Shown: piece by piece, positions 31,641 through 42,780 of the stretch
How positions within the stretch are numbered: the first letter of the stretch is position 1
Layout: the number at the start of each line of letters is the position of its first letter
From: Margaritifera margaritifera
Taxonomy: Eukaryota; Mollusca; Bivalvia; Unionida; Margaritiferidae
NCBI GenBank assembly: GCA_029931535.1
Contig: JAQPZY010000885.1
Coordinates: 558,001 to 622,000 of the forward strand
Direction: 5' to 3'
DNA length: 64,000 nt
The notes under the pieces: model-generated
What the model was told of the DNA's origin: nothing
What the model saw: only the letters and a program-made list of their open reading frames with translations
The model's database searches: none
Position numbers and translations under genes: made by a program

Positions 31641-32090
31641 AAAAGTAGTTTTATGATGATTAGCAGAATAACACTTCATCGTCGCAAGCCCGAGAGTGAA
31701 TACGCTACGCTTCTTAACCACCCGTTGCCGTTTTTGTTGAGATTTCCTAGTTTCTGATGAATATACATAAACGTGCTTAACCAATCACTGCGAGCACAAG
31801 TAAAATTTTCTTGGCATTGTACCCCAACATGACCCTTCTCGCTGTTTGAATGAACCAATCAGAGTTTCTTTTTCAAAAACAGTCTCGCATCGATCGATAA
31901 AACAGGCACCTTCACTGATGTGAAGAAGATTGTTACATTGTGCTGTTGATGATGCATTTTTGAGCATGCGTACTCATGAAAAACGAGTAATTCTCAGCAC
32001 AGGCAGCCACGGGTGATAATGGAGCATAGCACATTGTCGCCCGTGGATTGCGACGATGAATAACACTTTAGTCCTGTGACTCTACTTTGT
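31640..32090. repeat. Imperfect foldback (inverted-repeat) element
   Basis: The left half 31674-31765 pairs with 31967-32063 when reversed: TTCATCGTCGCAA is shared exactly, followed by alignable stretches around CACCCGT and GCTA(C/T)GCT. A second, tighter hairpin lies inside the right arm: CCACGGGTGATAATG (32007-32021) against CATTGTCGCCCGTGG (32032-32046), 13 of 15 paired around a 10-base loop. Several CCAAT boxes lie here and just downstream (31782, 31853, 32105, and 32137 reversed). Either a MITE or the outer repeat of the lineage B element. Confidence 0.5.
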
Positions 32091-32529
32091 CAAGGGAAAC
32101 TTTGAAATAAGCCAATGAGCGGAGGTCGCATCAGATTGGTTGCTGTGTGTGATGGAAAAGTAGTATGTAGCCACGAACTTAGAAATGGCCACTGGAGGTA
32201 TCGTATGTGTTATTCCACGTGGATTCACAAGTCGTCAAACATAAAACTTGATCCGGAAATATTCTGTACATACAGCTGAAAGGACTCTTCATCCGACCGT
32301 AACTCAAGAGACTCGAGAACTACTGGTAAGTGTCAAAAAATTTGCACTAATGTGTGCGGCGGACAAATGTGTCTGCACGAACTTGTACGATTTAATGCAA
32401 AAAGTGACATCATACCCAAATACCGTCCATCATTATCAGCACTGGTATTGGGGTGGAGGTGGAGAGCTCATTTATCAGACTACGATGATCACGCATACGA
32501 GCTGGGACTCTACCGCTGAGAGAAAGTGG

Positions 32530-34680
32530 TAGGGAGGCGTTCAAGAATCCTGTCGCGCTGATATTGATCGAAGACTACAGCCGGTCCCACGAAGAGGTCA
32601 AGGGCTCCTACGTCTGCGACTAGGCGCTGGGCAAGAATCTATTGCGGGACCATTGCCACATTACGTGGGAGTACTTAAGGACAGCCTACATCGCCTGCAA
32701 CCTAAACTGCGAATCTACCCATGGAAGACGAAGGTCCCGGTGGTGATGAATAACCTGTAAGATTACGACGGGCACCACATCATGAAGGCCATCAGGACGG
32801 CCTCAACAGAGAGGATAAGTGCAATAACCAACAACATGGAAAGTACACGGCGTTATCTCTGGGGCAACTGCAGTTCATTGACAGCCTGCATTTCATGAAC
32901 AGCATGCTGGAAATGCTAGCGGAGGACCTGCGCAAGGAAGCCTTCCGCGTTGCCTCCTGACACAAGGCTGGAGACATCAGCATCCTCACCTGCAAGGGGC
33001 TGTACCCGTACGAGTACGTGAACAGCTGGGAGCAATGCAAAGAAATGCAGATCCAGCCGAAAGCGATCTTCAACAGCCAACTCAGCAGTACCAGCATAGA
33101 TGCAAAAGACTACAAGCACTCGCAGAAGTTGTGGCAGGCGTACGGCTGCGGACCATGGACGACTAGCACGACCTATACCTCACAAGACAGACGTGTTCCT
33201 GCTGGCGGCCACGTTCGATGAAAGCATCAGTCTCAACCCAGCCAGGGATGAGATGTGACTCCCTGCCAAAAATAACGGGTGCCAAACTCTAGCTTCTGAC
33301 TGACCTCAACATGCACTTATTCACCGAAAAGGGTATTCGTGGCGTCATTTTGATGGTGAGATGCCGGCACGCGGAAGCGAACAACCCCAAGACAGCAAAC
33401 AGATTCACAGCTTGATAACACCTTTACATTCATAACTTATAAGGCTGGGCCATGATGCAGAGACTTCCGACTTGGGGAGGATTCAAGTGACCAGAGGAGC
33501 TTCACGATGCGCACAACGACTACATGGAAGTGCAAGAGAGCTGACTGGGCGACTATGAGCGCGCGCTGGTGGCCGCACTGTGGTAAGGCAGCCATCTGCA
33601 AGATGCTTGTTCCCAGCGTGTGAAAGAAGGAGCGCTCCTTGGTGCATTAACGAAAATTCCAGCTCTACACCAGATTCGGAATACGGATCATCAAGATCCA
33701 CTGGGTACTGGAGTGTCGCCAGAACGCGTGGCTGGCGACGTACATCCAGCTATATACGGACCTGCGGACAAAGGAGAAGACGCAGTTAGAAAAGGGCTTC
33801 TTCAAGTTTATGAATAACTCGGTCTGTAAGGTCATACCATGGAAAATATTCGGAAGCAGGTGCGGGTGAAGTTTGTACACCCGGAAGGGACAGAGCGCAA
33901 GCTTCGTCGTCTGATAGCCCACCCAGCATTCCAGACGCAAAAGATATTCGACGGCAACCTGGTAGCCGTACACCTGAAAACGACGAGCCTGAAGCTCAAC
34001 CGGCCAATCTATGTCATGCAGGCTGTCTTTGAGATGAGCAAGCTATTGTTGTATGACTGCTATTTGAACAGTATCAAAGCCAGGTATGGAGAAAGGGCGA
34101 GCCTGCTGTACATGGACACTGATAGCACCCTCATGAATACGGAAATGAACGACGTCTACAACATTATAGTAGAAGATGTATAACTGTATATCACCAGCGA
34201 CTACCCGGCCATGCATCCAGTGTTAACACTGCGAACAAAAAGATCTCTGACAAGTTTAAGGATGAATGCAACGGGACGTCGATTGCGGAATTCGTCGGGC
34301 TTAGTCCAAAGCTTTAAGGTTGCTAGGTGGAATCAGATTGGTTGCCATGGATCGTTGGGTTTGTATCAGGAGGCAAACAAAAGAGCACATAGAGAAGCTC
34401 CTTGAGGAACAAAAGGAGATATCGAAAGATACCCGAAAGGCCAAGGGTGTTTCAAATGCCCTCGTGAAGCACGACATGCAGTACGAACTACACCTAGACG
34501 CCTTTACCAAGATAAAGGAGTTTTTCCACAAATGGGATTGATCCGCAGCGACCACCACATAATGGGGCATACTGCATAAACAAGAAGAACCTGAGCCCGA
34601 TGGACACTAAAAAGAGGATCGCATCGGACAGAACCAACAACGGGCATACGGCCACTACAGGACCGAGCAAGAGCTACTAG
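32530..34680 (+). pseudogene. DNA polymerase B (organellar/viral type) of lineage B
   Basis: Blocks in order: DHCHITWEY and ACNLNC (32648-32710), LGQLQFIDSLHFM (about 32859-32897), SWEQCKEMQI and HSQKLWQAYGCG (33025-33155), HDLYLTRQT, PEELHDAHNDYMEVQE (about 33490-33540), KEKTQLEKGFFKFMNNSV (about 33772-33826), MENIRKQVRVKFVHP, RKLRRLIAHPAFQTQKIFDG, LLYMDTDS (34103-34126, catalytic motif C), SKDTRKAKGVSNALVKHD and a tail MDTKKRI (34600). The family is the DNA_pol_B_2 type found in many invertebrate element genomes. The catalytic DTDS is intact in a frame open from 33839 to 34183, but many shifts and stops break the rest. Confidence 0.88.
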
Positions 34681-34817
34681 TCTTGGTGGAGGAGTATATC
34701 AACGGACTCTTGGCTTGGTAAGAACACACTTGGACGGTATCTGGGTACCTTCAAGCACAAAATGTAGTTCCTTGCGAATAAAGCTTCTGCGCGGAGCACC
34801 AATACCCAAAAGATGGT

Positions 34818-34821
<4 letters not shown>

Positions 34822-34885
<64 letters not shown>
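34822..34885. repeat. (TA)n microsatellite inside integrase remnant
   Basis: About 32 TA units. It separates LADRFDIPG from the downstream end of the integrase remnant. Confidence 0.95.
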
Positions 34886-34888
<3 letters not shown>

Positions 34889-35402
34889 CTGGGATGTCAA
34901 ACCTATCAGCCAGGGTGAACACCCCGAGAGACTTCACAAGGTGGTTGCGCGGCGTTGCTCCCCTTCCAGCTATCCCAGTGCATATAGGTACCGTACCATG
35001 GTATTTGACGTCAAGCTGTGCTTTTGATGCCAATCGGTAGCGTCACTGATATTGCAGCTGCAGCCCGTGCAGACGAACTACGAATGGCATCAACAGATGT
35101 CTCGCCCGGGAGCTTCGCAGTCTGTTCTCTGAAAGCAAAATATTCGGGGCGTACTTTTACCCAAAAAGCCGCCAGGCCAGCGTACGGTTAAACCACTCCA
35201 CAATGCCCTGCGCACATTGTACAGTGGCCTCGCGCCTCCTCAGCGCACGCCGTGCTTGGCCAAGAACTACGACACGGCATCAATAAACTCCTGGCATGGG
35301 TCAACCTGCAGCAGCGCAGCAGCTTGGGCCACTTTAGCGACGCCCGCTTATAGATAGGGCCTCATTGTAACGACTGGCGACATCAAGCACGGTCAGCGCA
35401 TA

Positions 35403-35411
35403 CCTGTACGT
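35403..35411. other. 9-bp target duplication, left (CCTGTACGT)
   Basis: Identical to 36757-36765. The flanking integrase reading frame is continuous across one copy. Confidence 0.88.
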
Positions 35412-36756
35412 GGTTCTAGGACAAAATGGTACGGACAAAATGGTATGGACAAAATGTTACGTGGACATAATGGTATTGGACAAATTGGTATGGATAAAAT
35501 GGTGCGGACAAAAAGGTACGGACAAAATGGTATGGGACAAAATGGTACTAGGCTTAAATGGTATGGACATAATGGTGCGGACAAAATGGTACGGACAAAA
35601 TGGTATGGGACAGACAAAAAAAATTAAATATTATACATATATTAAAATATTCACGTAACAAAAAATTCCACCCCAAAAAAGAAAAAAAAAACAACGTATA
35701 TTTCTTGGTAACTATTATATATGCCTGTAATCTGTGGTATATTAATATATATAAACAGTAAACCGTACTGCTGAAAGCTCATGTAAAACTATCCTCAGGG
35801 CAGGTTTATACACCAGTTTTAGAGGCAATTAAAAGGTAAGGCGGTCAGAGATAAACAGACACCTTTCATTGATTTACTTAATTGGCACACAATAGCTAGG
35901 GTGATGTGTCGTGTCAAATCCTTTTGAACACTGCTGCGGGAGAGCCCATTAGGCTAATTTGCATAGGTAAAGTACACTAAGTGGAACAACCCAATTTAAG
36001 GTTAAGTACATACATCAAAGAGATGTGTCTTGAAGAACAAACTGATTGCATTGAATGAGAATGTTGAAGCCATCTTTATTAAAGCGGCACCGTTTCTTTG
36101 AGAATGTTGACGCGACCTTTTTTAAAGTTTGTGATCAGCGGCAACGTTTCTTTGAAGTCGGATATTTACTCCACATATAAAATGGAAAAGTGTACAAGTG
36201 TGATTCTGAGTGCGACTAGGTAAAAAAAGTTTGACCTCATATGATAAATTTTATTTGAGTATGCCTTGGATGTGTGACATTTGTTAGTTTATTTTTTCTA
36301 TTTCTAAAATATTTTATAGTAGTCAGAGGTATTGTACTTGTCTTTTGTCATGTAGCTTTATAGTTTGCGCTTTATTTTTCTTGAATTGCTTTTTTATTTT
36401 AAAATTTAAAACAATTGTTTGTATAAGTAATTATTATAAATCATCCATGGTCAGTTCACAATAGCAGCATATTAATGTTATTTAGTAAAAACTTGTCTGT
36501 TTTTTTACATTGCGTATTAATAAAATTGTAGTCGTACCATTTTGTCCGTACCATTTTGTCCGCACCATTATGTCCATACCATTATGTCCATACCATTTAA
36601 TCCTAGTACCATTTTGTCCCATACCATTTTGTCCTTACCATTTTGTCCGCACCATTTTATCCATACCAATTTGTCCAATACCATTATGTCCAGGTAACAT
36701 TTTGTCCATACCATTTTGTCCGTACCATTTTGTCCGCTACCATTTTGTCCCGCCAC
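35412..36756. mobile_element. Non-autonomous DNA transposon with long repeat-built inverted ends
   Basis: About 200-bp inverted repeats (35412-35612 and 36535-36756) are built from some 14 copies each of a 14-bp unit, GGACAAAATGGTAT and variants, in the same order in both arms, including matching variants (ATAATGG, TTAAATGG, AAATGTTAC). The 1-kb centre is AT-rich with no gene. It is flanked by the 9-bp duplication CCTGTACGT, a length known for Mutator-like elements; the superfamily is inference. Long open frames over the arms are repeat translations. Confidence 0.9.
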
Positions 36757-36765
36757 CCTGTACGT
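36757..36765. other. 9-bp target duplication, right (CCTGTACGT)
   Basis: Copy of 35403-35411. Confidence 0.88.
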
Positions 36766-36960
36766 ATATTGCCCCGTCTTGTCGTGCGGCAGAAACAAGA
36801 GATCCGCCTGGGGCAGCTCATTAGAAGGTAAAATATCAAACCGCGACCGGGGAATTTTGCGCTGTGCTGGAAGGTAAATCATTCAGATGACCTTCTTTTC
36901 GAACCATGCCCTGGTAATATCTTCGAGGGCTTCATCAGCCTTATCGTGGAGTTCGCGTGC

Positions 36961-38185
36961 GGCTACGGCTTCATCTGGTTTTGCTGCGTAGTAGATATCG
37001 TTTGTACAGTGAAATAATTGCACCTCCATCCACGACAGCGGCGCAGGCCAGTATGTGGCAGTGACTATATTGCCAGGAATGATGTCTTGTTTAATTAGCC
37101 TGTCCTGTGTCCAGAGACACAGCGCAGTGATTGTTACTAATTTGCTTCATCTTCAATGTCCAGGCGGCCAAGATCTTTTCATCTGATCTTAAGCAGGCGT
37201 TTGGCATTTATTGTATATCCGACCTCAAGACCGCCAATCACTTTCCCGTGGCAAAGGAGGTTTCCAAGGTTTTTAGCTTACAGTGATGTAGACATCTTGC
37301 CAGAGCTGGGCCAACCCACGGGACATAAGATGAAATATCACGCTCGCGCACTTGCGCATCTGCCGCTGAAGCAGGACTTGGGTCGGCTTTCCTCATAGCC
37401 CAGCGTTGTCTCATCATCGCAGCAAGTCTTTTACCGGCAGCAACTCTACCTACATGGATGCTTAACCCTGAAGACTTGAGAAGGCTGCTCTTGGACATAC
37501 GCCTTCGGGAACCACTGGTGCATCCGCTCTAGTATCCGTCTTCGGTTGTACTGACGATTTGGATGTTGCTCTAATCGTTTATTATCTCTTGACCCTGCTT
37601 TCTTTCAACATGCCTGTATGTTATTATGTCCGCTGAAATTGTAGCTAACATCGAGTGATATCTGAATTTGAGGTGACTGCTAATGCTTGTTAAAGAGGTT
37701 GCCTAACGGCAGAAAGGGGCTGAGGACTGTGTTCCACAGGCCAAGCAGGGACGACCCCAACGAAGAAATCATCCTGACCCATTTTAGCCACGTATATGGC
37801 ATACTTTTTTGAAACCTGCTCATCGCCCATCGCTTTTTGACCTGCAAAGATAAGAGGCCGACCTTGGTATTCTCTGGCCCCTTAGTCCCTCTGATCTCTG
37901 ATATGCTAGTGTTTTACTAGTGGTCGTTGTTGTGCCTGCCGGCGTGGCAGCCAACTCATTTAGTAGCTCCTTGATATCGATGTCATTTACAGCTTCTGCC
38001 ATGACTCTTATGTTGTTTTTTGTATGGTTCACTAAGCGCCTGAATCTACGTTGCACGCAACCTAAGGCCACAAGTGTTATGGCGTGGCAGGCGGCGCACA
38101 CAACATTAAGCTGCCACATTATGCACTGGTAACAAACCGGCCGGCATTCGATGGGTCCGTTCGCATTAGGAGCTCGGCAAGCTGT
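36961..38185 (-). other. Lineage B coding remnants, unrecognised
   Basis: Minus-strand frames include MSKSSLLKSSGLSIHVGRVA with a basic AAMMRQRWAMRK (37238-37498), and GRPLIFAGQKAMGDEQVSKK followed by YAIYVAKMGQDDFFVGVVPA (about 37700-37870), open for about 60 codons. Composition is that of real coding sequence and it lies between the integrase and the ATPase, but I cannot name the proteins. Confidence 0.4.
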
Positions 38186-38189
38186 CAGT

Positions 38190-38665
38190 TTTAAGAAGTT
38201 CATAGGTCTCCTCCAGGCGCTATACATCAACTATGTTATTTTCCGGTATGGTGTCCCTAAATGAGTCTTCGTCTTTGCAGTAGACGATGGCAATCCACGA
38301 CGTTTGCTCTCGACAAGCGTTGTACGTTTGTGTTATGAGCCACATACTGATGCCAGCAAGGCCGCTGATCTATGACAGCCTGATAAGGGCCGTCTCTTTA
38401 TGCCGAACACCCAAAAGGAAAGCGCAGCAAAACAATATTGGTGGTTTTCTCGAACATTTTGGCGAGCGCGCAGAGCAGGTCATCCAGATCAATGCCCTCT
38501 TGAAACACCCCTGAGTCTTTTCTGCAGCGATCCCATGGCCTATCGTATGTCTTGTTGAGGCGTATCGTTGGGCATATGATGACGATAAAATCGAAGTGGC
38601 CCTTAAATGCCGATTCGAGCAGTTTGGAGGCAAACACGCTCATGCCTCAGCCTCGGGGGTTAACA
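38190..38665 (-). pseudogene. Lineage B packaging ATPase, Walker A damaged
   Basis: From 38643: SVFASKLLESAFKGHFDFIV, ICPTIRLNKTYDRPW, DLDDLLCALAKMFEKTTNIV. After a shift near 38400 come SGLAGISMWLITQTYNACRE, QTSWIAIVYCKDEDSF and ETYELLKT. This is the order of the packaging ATPase of the second element group. Directly before SVFASK the P-loop position reads PRG, a stop, then GMS, so the invariant Lys is Met and a stop lies within the loop. The Walker B stretch NIVLLRFPFGC lacks the acidic pair seen in relatives. It is clearly inactive. Confidence 0.82.
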
Positions 38666-38696
38666 TTTATGGCTCATTGTTGCTGTAATTTGTCAG

Positions 38697-39422
38697 ACAT
38701 TCGTGGAGGCTAGTAGATAGCTGACAAAAACTGGCCATTTTCTAAGTTGAGCTGCGCGTCCATGATAACACACCTGCTGCCTAGGTCGTTTTTTTATTTG
38801 AAGCATTACGCCTTTGCTCACGTTTTCAATGTGCCTTCCTGACCCGTGGAGCGTGTTGTCCTCCATTGACATCATATCGACGACAAGGGTAGACTGGTTT
38901 TGATAAAATGCACAAACATCGATACTGGTAACTTCGCGTCCTTGATAGACTTCCTCTGAATTATTTCTAACGCCTCTTCCCACTGCTGGTGTCTCGCCTG
39001 CCCATGGATATAGATCGTGTTTGCGACGCCCTCGATCGCCATCGACACCTTGGTGATCAGTATCGTCAATGCAGGCCAATTCATTTTCCTTCAAGCTTTG
39101 TACTGATCCTTGTAACGATAGCGCTGCGCAGTTTTTACGACCGTGCCGTGCTCCAAGTAATTGTAAATGCAAGCCTGGCGGTGCCGGGCACAATAACACC
39201 GTTGCCACCGAGGTTGTGAAATCTGACAATAAAGAGCTGTTTTTTGTCTATGGTGCTGCGGTTATTAGTGACGCCGAAAATGCTTCGGGCTCCGGTTACA
39301 CAAATTGATTGGCGGAAGGAGCGAAATGGATCGGGTTTGTTTCTGTAATGGGACGGCTCAGCGCTATTGAAGCACATGTGTCCTTTCTTTAATAAGTGCA
39401 TATCGTTGATTGCCATTAGCAC
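38697..39422 (-). pseudogene. Lineage B major capsid protein with large internal deletion
   Basis: The N-terminal part (39422-39140) reads MAINDMHLLKKGHMCFNSAE, KPDPFRSFRQSICVTGARSI, FGVTNNRSTIDKKQLFIVRF and VIVPGTARLAFTIT. These match the start of a capsid family from Polinton/adintovirus-like elements of invertebrates. Shortly after, in other frames, the C-terminal part appears: TKVSMAIEGVANTIYIHGQA with QQWEEA, then DNTLHGSGRHIENVSKGV and VIMDAQLNLENGQFLSAIY. The middle of the protein (about 200 or more residues in relatives, from memory) is missing. It directly precedes the ATPase. Confidence 0.8.
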
Positions 39423-39820
39423 AGCCGAATATCATGCAAAACATGGCTCAAAATGGTTTTGACCATGAAATTACCAACTTTGGTCGTCTGGAAGACTACC
39501 CGATGAATAAGAAACCTTATGTATGGAGCCTTCCACCAAAAGTTATCAGCAAATGCAAGAAATGGAATGCCGGCAAAACAGCCCTAGAGAAAGCGACTTA
39601 ATAGCAGTTAGAAATGATATTGGCTATAAAATGGCAGACGCCTTCTTTAAGGCCAATGGCATAACTGAAAAGCCTGTCTATGCCGACTCTGCTGTGGATG
39701 ATAATCGTGTGATACAACTCTACAGGTATAATATCCCTGTCGAATATAAGAGGGCGGGAGTTCTTAAGACATACAAACGTTCCTCACTAGTACAAAAGCA
39801 TAGCAGATGCACATAAAAAA
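39423..39820 (+). other. Unrecognised coding-like stretch
   Basis: Plus-strand frames ITNFGRLEDYPMNKKPYVWS and later MADAFFKANGITEKPVYADS, broken by one shift, look like real protein sequence. Divergent from the capsid gene. Not recognised. Confidence 0.35.
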
Positions 39821-39821
39821 G

Positions 39822-40175
39822 CTAGGCATACAACGACGACCACAAATGGTAAGCGGAAAACAGCAACAAACTGTTAAATGGTTTGCGTGCTGACACGTAT
39901 TTCTCGGGCGGGTAGATGCCCATCTCTTCATGCCTCGCTGGCTGCGGCTGTTGTGTTGTGCTTTGCACTTGTGCTGGCGCCGATGTCAAAATAATTCCAG
40001 CCTTAGTGCTTATCGTCATGTTGTCATCCGCATTGAGAGGATTACTGTTAAACCCCTGACAGGTGCCAATTGTAAATTCCATGTCAGATGGAATCATGTA
40101 ACGGCCGCCTTCACAAAAGTAATAAAACTTGCTTATAGAGTTTCTGAGCATATCTTGCAAGCCTTTAGCGCCCAT
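39822..40175 (-). CDS. Unrecognised lineage B ORF
   Basis: An open 117-residue frame beginning MGAKGLQDMLRNSISKFYYF, with GGRYMIPSDMEFTIGTCQGF in the middle, a Gln/Pro/Ala-rich linker and a hydrophobic end. It lies upstream of and parallel to the capsid gene. The plus strand is also open here, but its composition is less protein-like. No family recognised. Confidence 0.4.
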   Translation of the reverse strand: MGAKGLQDMLRNSISKFYYFCEGGRYMIPSDMEFTIGTCQGFNSNPLNADDNMTISTKAGIILTSAPAQVQSTTQQPQPARHEEMGIYPPEKYVSARKPFNSLLLFSAYHLWSSLYA

Positions 40176-41060
40176 GGCACATCCTGTGCGTGCTCGATCG
40201 TGCTTTTCAGAGTTCGAGAAACTGTTTTTGTACGGGAAAGGACTCTAGTCACATGATTGAGCCGCGCATTTGGGTTTGTGCGTTTAGTACTGCCCAAACA
40301 ATAGCTAAAACGCTTTCATTGAGACGCTCTATCAGTTCCTTTTTAAGCCTTACGACTTGTCTAGCATGAAACACACAAACACATTTTTAGCCTCGTCCCC
40401 GTGTTTAAGGTAGTCAATTTTGTGTTTTTCGTGATGTAAAATGCATTCACGTTGGGATCCCATGCAACGCCAGTGAGTAGATAGTAGCAGCTGTAAACGC
40501 TAAATGTATACATCGTACCAAGGCCTTAGTTTTGGCTTTGCTTTTGTGGCCAGTCCGAGTGTTTGTCCACACCAAACTCGTTGCAGAATCTCTTGTAGGC
40601 AGCCATATCAATTTGGTTGTTATACGTGTTCCAATTTGTTTGACCAAAATAGGGGGCACCTCATCTAGGTTTGAATCTTTATTACGTGGTAGGAGACATG
40701 GAACCGAAAAAAGGCTGTAAACCATCTCTGGTAGCCTCGCTGTTCCCGAAGATAACTGGTGGTCTCTTACCCTAACTCCACAACCAATGGTTGCGCACCA
40801 AATGGCAAAGTTCAGCTACTTCTGCCAAAAGTTTATCATGCCTTCCGCTCCTTGTAACAACCGCGAAACGGGGTTTGCACGTACTTTTCGAATCGGTCAG
40901 TAAATCTGGTTTTGAAAGAAACACCATCCCGCATGTATACCATTTGTTGCGGATGTGCGCTCTATCTGCATTTGCTATAGTTAAAGACGCCGGCGACGCT
41001 ATATTTCGTGTCGTTTTGAATCGATGTATCTGATGCAATACCATCGCCGCGGTCCTGGTG
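40176..41060. other. Lineage B sequence with overlapping short frames
   Basis: Both strands are open in short stretches. The most protein-like is a minus-strand piece MAAYKRFCNEFGVDKHSDWP near 40560-40610. No gene could be fixed. Confidence 0.4.
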
Positions 41061-41760
41061 TTGACAATGCATGCCGTATTGACCAACCCTCTTGTTGGGC
41101 ATGTGGTTCTAGAACAGGTGATATGCACCGACATAAGTGCAGCGTAGCGCTCCTTGAGATTTTTTACAGACTAGAATGGTACAATACTTCGCCTGAACTT
41201 GGTAACAACAACTTTTCCTGCGCGTTTCGCTTTCAACGAACCGAAAGACTTCACCATTTCGGATGGGTATTACAACATAAATACGCTTGAAAAGCCTTAT
41301 AAGCTGCCATTCTTGTAATGATTGCGGTCTACAATGCGGCGACTGGGCGGGTCAGCATCACGATCCCCCTCCCCCCTCACGCTTTATCCCTCCATCTCCC
41401 ACCTGACTATATTATCTGGCTCCGCTTGCCGATAGCTCGCGTTTTGGGGTACAAAGCTGAGGGGTTTTCATATCAAGCGCAAGTACACGGGTGACACCAA
41501 ATCCCCCGTCAACGTCTCGCGGCTCCACCTCGATAAAGAAATACAATGGAAGTATTCTTGACGGCAAAAAACAGTACCCTGCTACAAGGTATTCCTGTAG
41601 TTGGTGAGTCCTTTGGGGACTCTCGTAATATCTCCTATGGAAATCCACAATGGCGGCATCCATGCGCTTTCGATACGTTTTTTAGATGAAAAACAAACAC
41701 CAGTTAATATGCTGGAATGCGCTATCACCCTTGAATTTTAGCACAACTAATCCCACGATA
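41060..41760 (+). pseudogene. Lineage B penton-like/minor virion protein, first copy
   Basis: Pieces: CSVALLEIFYRLEWYNTSPE with LGNNNF (41135-41215), after a shift GYYNINTLEKPYKLP (about 41263-41310), then VYNAATGRVSITIPLPP (about 41330-41380) and IARVLGYKAEGF (about 41430-41470), with further frames to about 41750. Each block has a partner in 53750-54339. The (W/C)xVALLEIxYPxxWYN block is similar in kind to the WEVALVEI block of the Polinton penton-like gene, so the same role is inferred. Several frameshifts. Confidence 0.65.
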
Positions 41761-42170
41761 TCAGTCTACGTGGTCTTGGCGCTGCGGGCGTTTCTGGACC
41801 ATAACTCGCGTTTGCCGTAGAGGTTGCTTCCCCAGCCCGCTAGGATGTCGTTGTTAACACGGCCATCGCAGGCACTGATGATGCCTTAAATGTCATGTAT
41901 TTAATGTCCGACAGAATCACGTCAGTTGGTGGGGTTACAGCAATAACTGCGTCCGGTTTGTATCTCTGGGATTAAACGCAAGGCTTTCAAAATGTTGATT
42001 TTGTCGCACTATGCAACGGCACCACACTAGTACAGTCCCTTCCTTTGATAGCATCGTCGTCTTACCAGTACACCACGCGATTGGTTAGAGATGTTTGTCC
42101 GTAGAGGAACTAATAAAGATGAAGACCACATCCCCCAACCCACCTCATTCTGAGCAAACACACTTATAGA
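41761..42170. other. Lineage B sequence, no gene readable
   Basis: Moderately GC-rich, short frames only; some may extend the penton-like gene. Confidence 0.4.
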
Positions 42171-42173
42171 GGA

Positions 42174-42780
42174 ATTATATTGTCACTATACCCAAAACTC
42201 CAAGATCCAAAAGATTTTCGTCTGAAACAATCCGCAAGGCTGAAATGTCCTTACGAGCAGAAGCTGAATCGGCGCATTATATACAAAAAAGTACAGGCGC
42301 GCAGTAAACACTTGGATGGGACTGACACCACACTAACGGCCATCTCTGTGGGCACCGGAGTGGCAGGATTCAGAATCCCGTCAACAAACATTGCCACCCA
42401 CATTGCGATCTTCCTCGAGATCACCCCTTTAAGCTGTGTTTGCTTTCTGAGGCTGGAAACGTTATTAGCCGCCGCCTCACCGCGAATCAAAAAGGCACAA
42501 CGAGATATGTGTCTTGGCGGAAACAAAACTGAATACTATCGCATATCATATTTATAAGGCTTTTCGAGACAATCCCATCTCGGATGATGAGTGCAAGCTC
42601 ATCCGCGATGAGGTTGACAAGTATACGGCCATAAAAAACGAGCGGTATCTGGACCGGCGTACACTTCTGTGGTGATCGAGAAAAGTTTCAAAATAAAGGA
42701 GCTGATATCTCTTGGAAAATCTGAGACTCGCGATAAACTTTTAAAAGTCTCGCTGGAAATTCATGAATAGCTGTGGTTTT
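42174..42780 (+). pseudogene. Lineage B KLNT/ISDDE protein (membrane-type), start codon lost
   Basis: It begins SLYPKLQDPKDFRLKQS. Alignment with the copy starting at 53159 shows that the ATG there is ATT here (42174). A Gly/Ala-rich block (TAISVGTGVAGF) follows, where relatives have two hydrophobic segments. In other frames come SGNVISRRLTA, KLNTIAYHISKAFRDNPISD and DECKLIRDEVDKYTAIKNER. The family, common in this element group, pairs an N-terminal helix, a Gly-rich hydrophobic centre and a C-terminal KLN...ISDEEF...EVEKY block. Function unknown. Third copy at 58700-59304. Confidence 0.6.

Larger units (their letters stand above)
34677..36960 (-). pseudogene. Lineage B integrase, split by a transposon and a (TA)n run
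   Basis: The right part (36960-36766) reads RAWFEKKVI, MIYLPAQRKIPRSRFDILPS and LPQADLLFLPHDKTG, with the first catalytic Asp. After the inserted element (35412-36756) the left part continues ALTVLDVASRYNEA, LQVDPCQEF (second Asp), GIVEWFNRTLAWRLFGQKYA (catalytic Glu) and, near 34900-35040, KAQLDVKYHGT with RNHLVKSLGVFTLADRF. The reading frame continues exactly if the insertion and one copy of the 9-bp duplication are ignored. A (TA)n run (34822-34885) interrupts the C-terminal domain. Gene end convergent with PolB at about 34677. Confidence 0.85.

Noticed and set aside
35410..35658. Open frames of GQNGTDKMVWTK-like repeats, also at 36510-36882
   Set aside because: Translation of the 14-bp repeat array in the transposon arms, open in several frames and on both strands.
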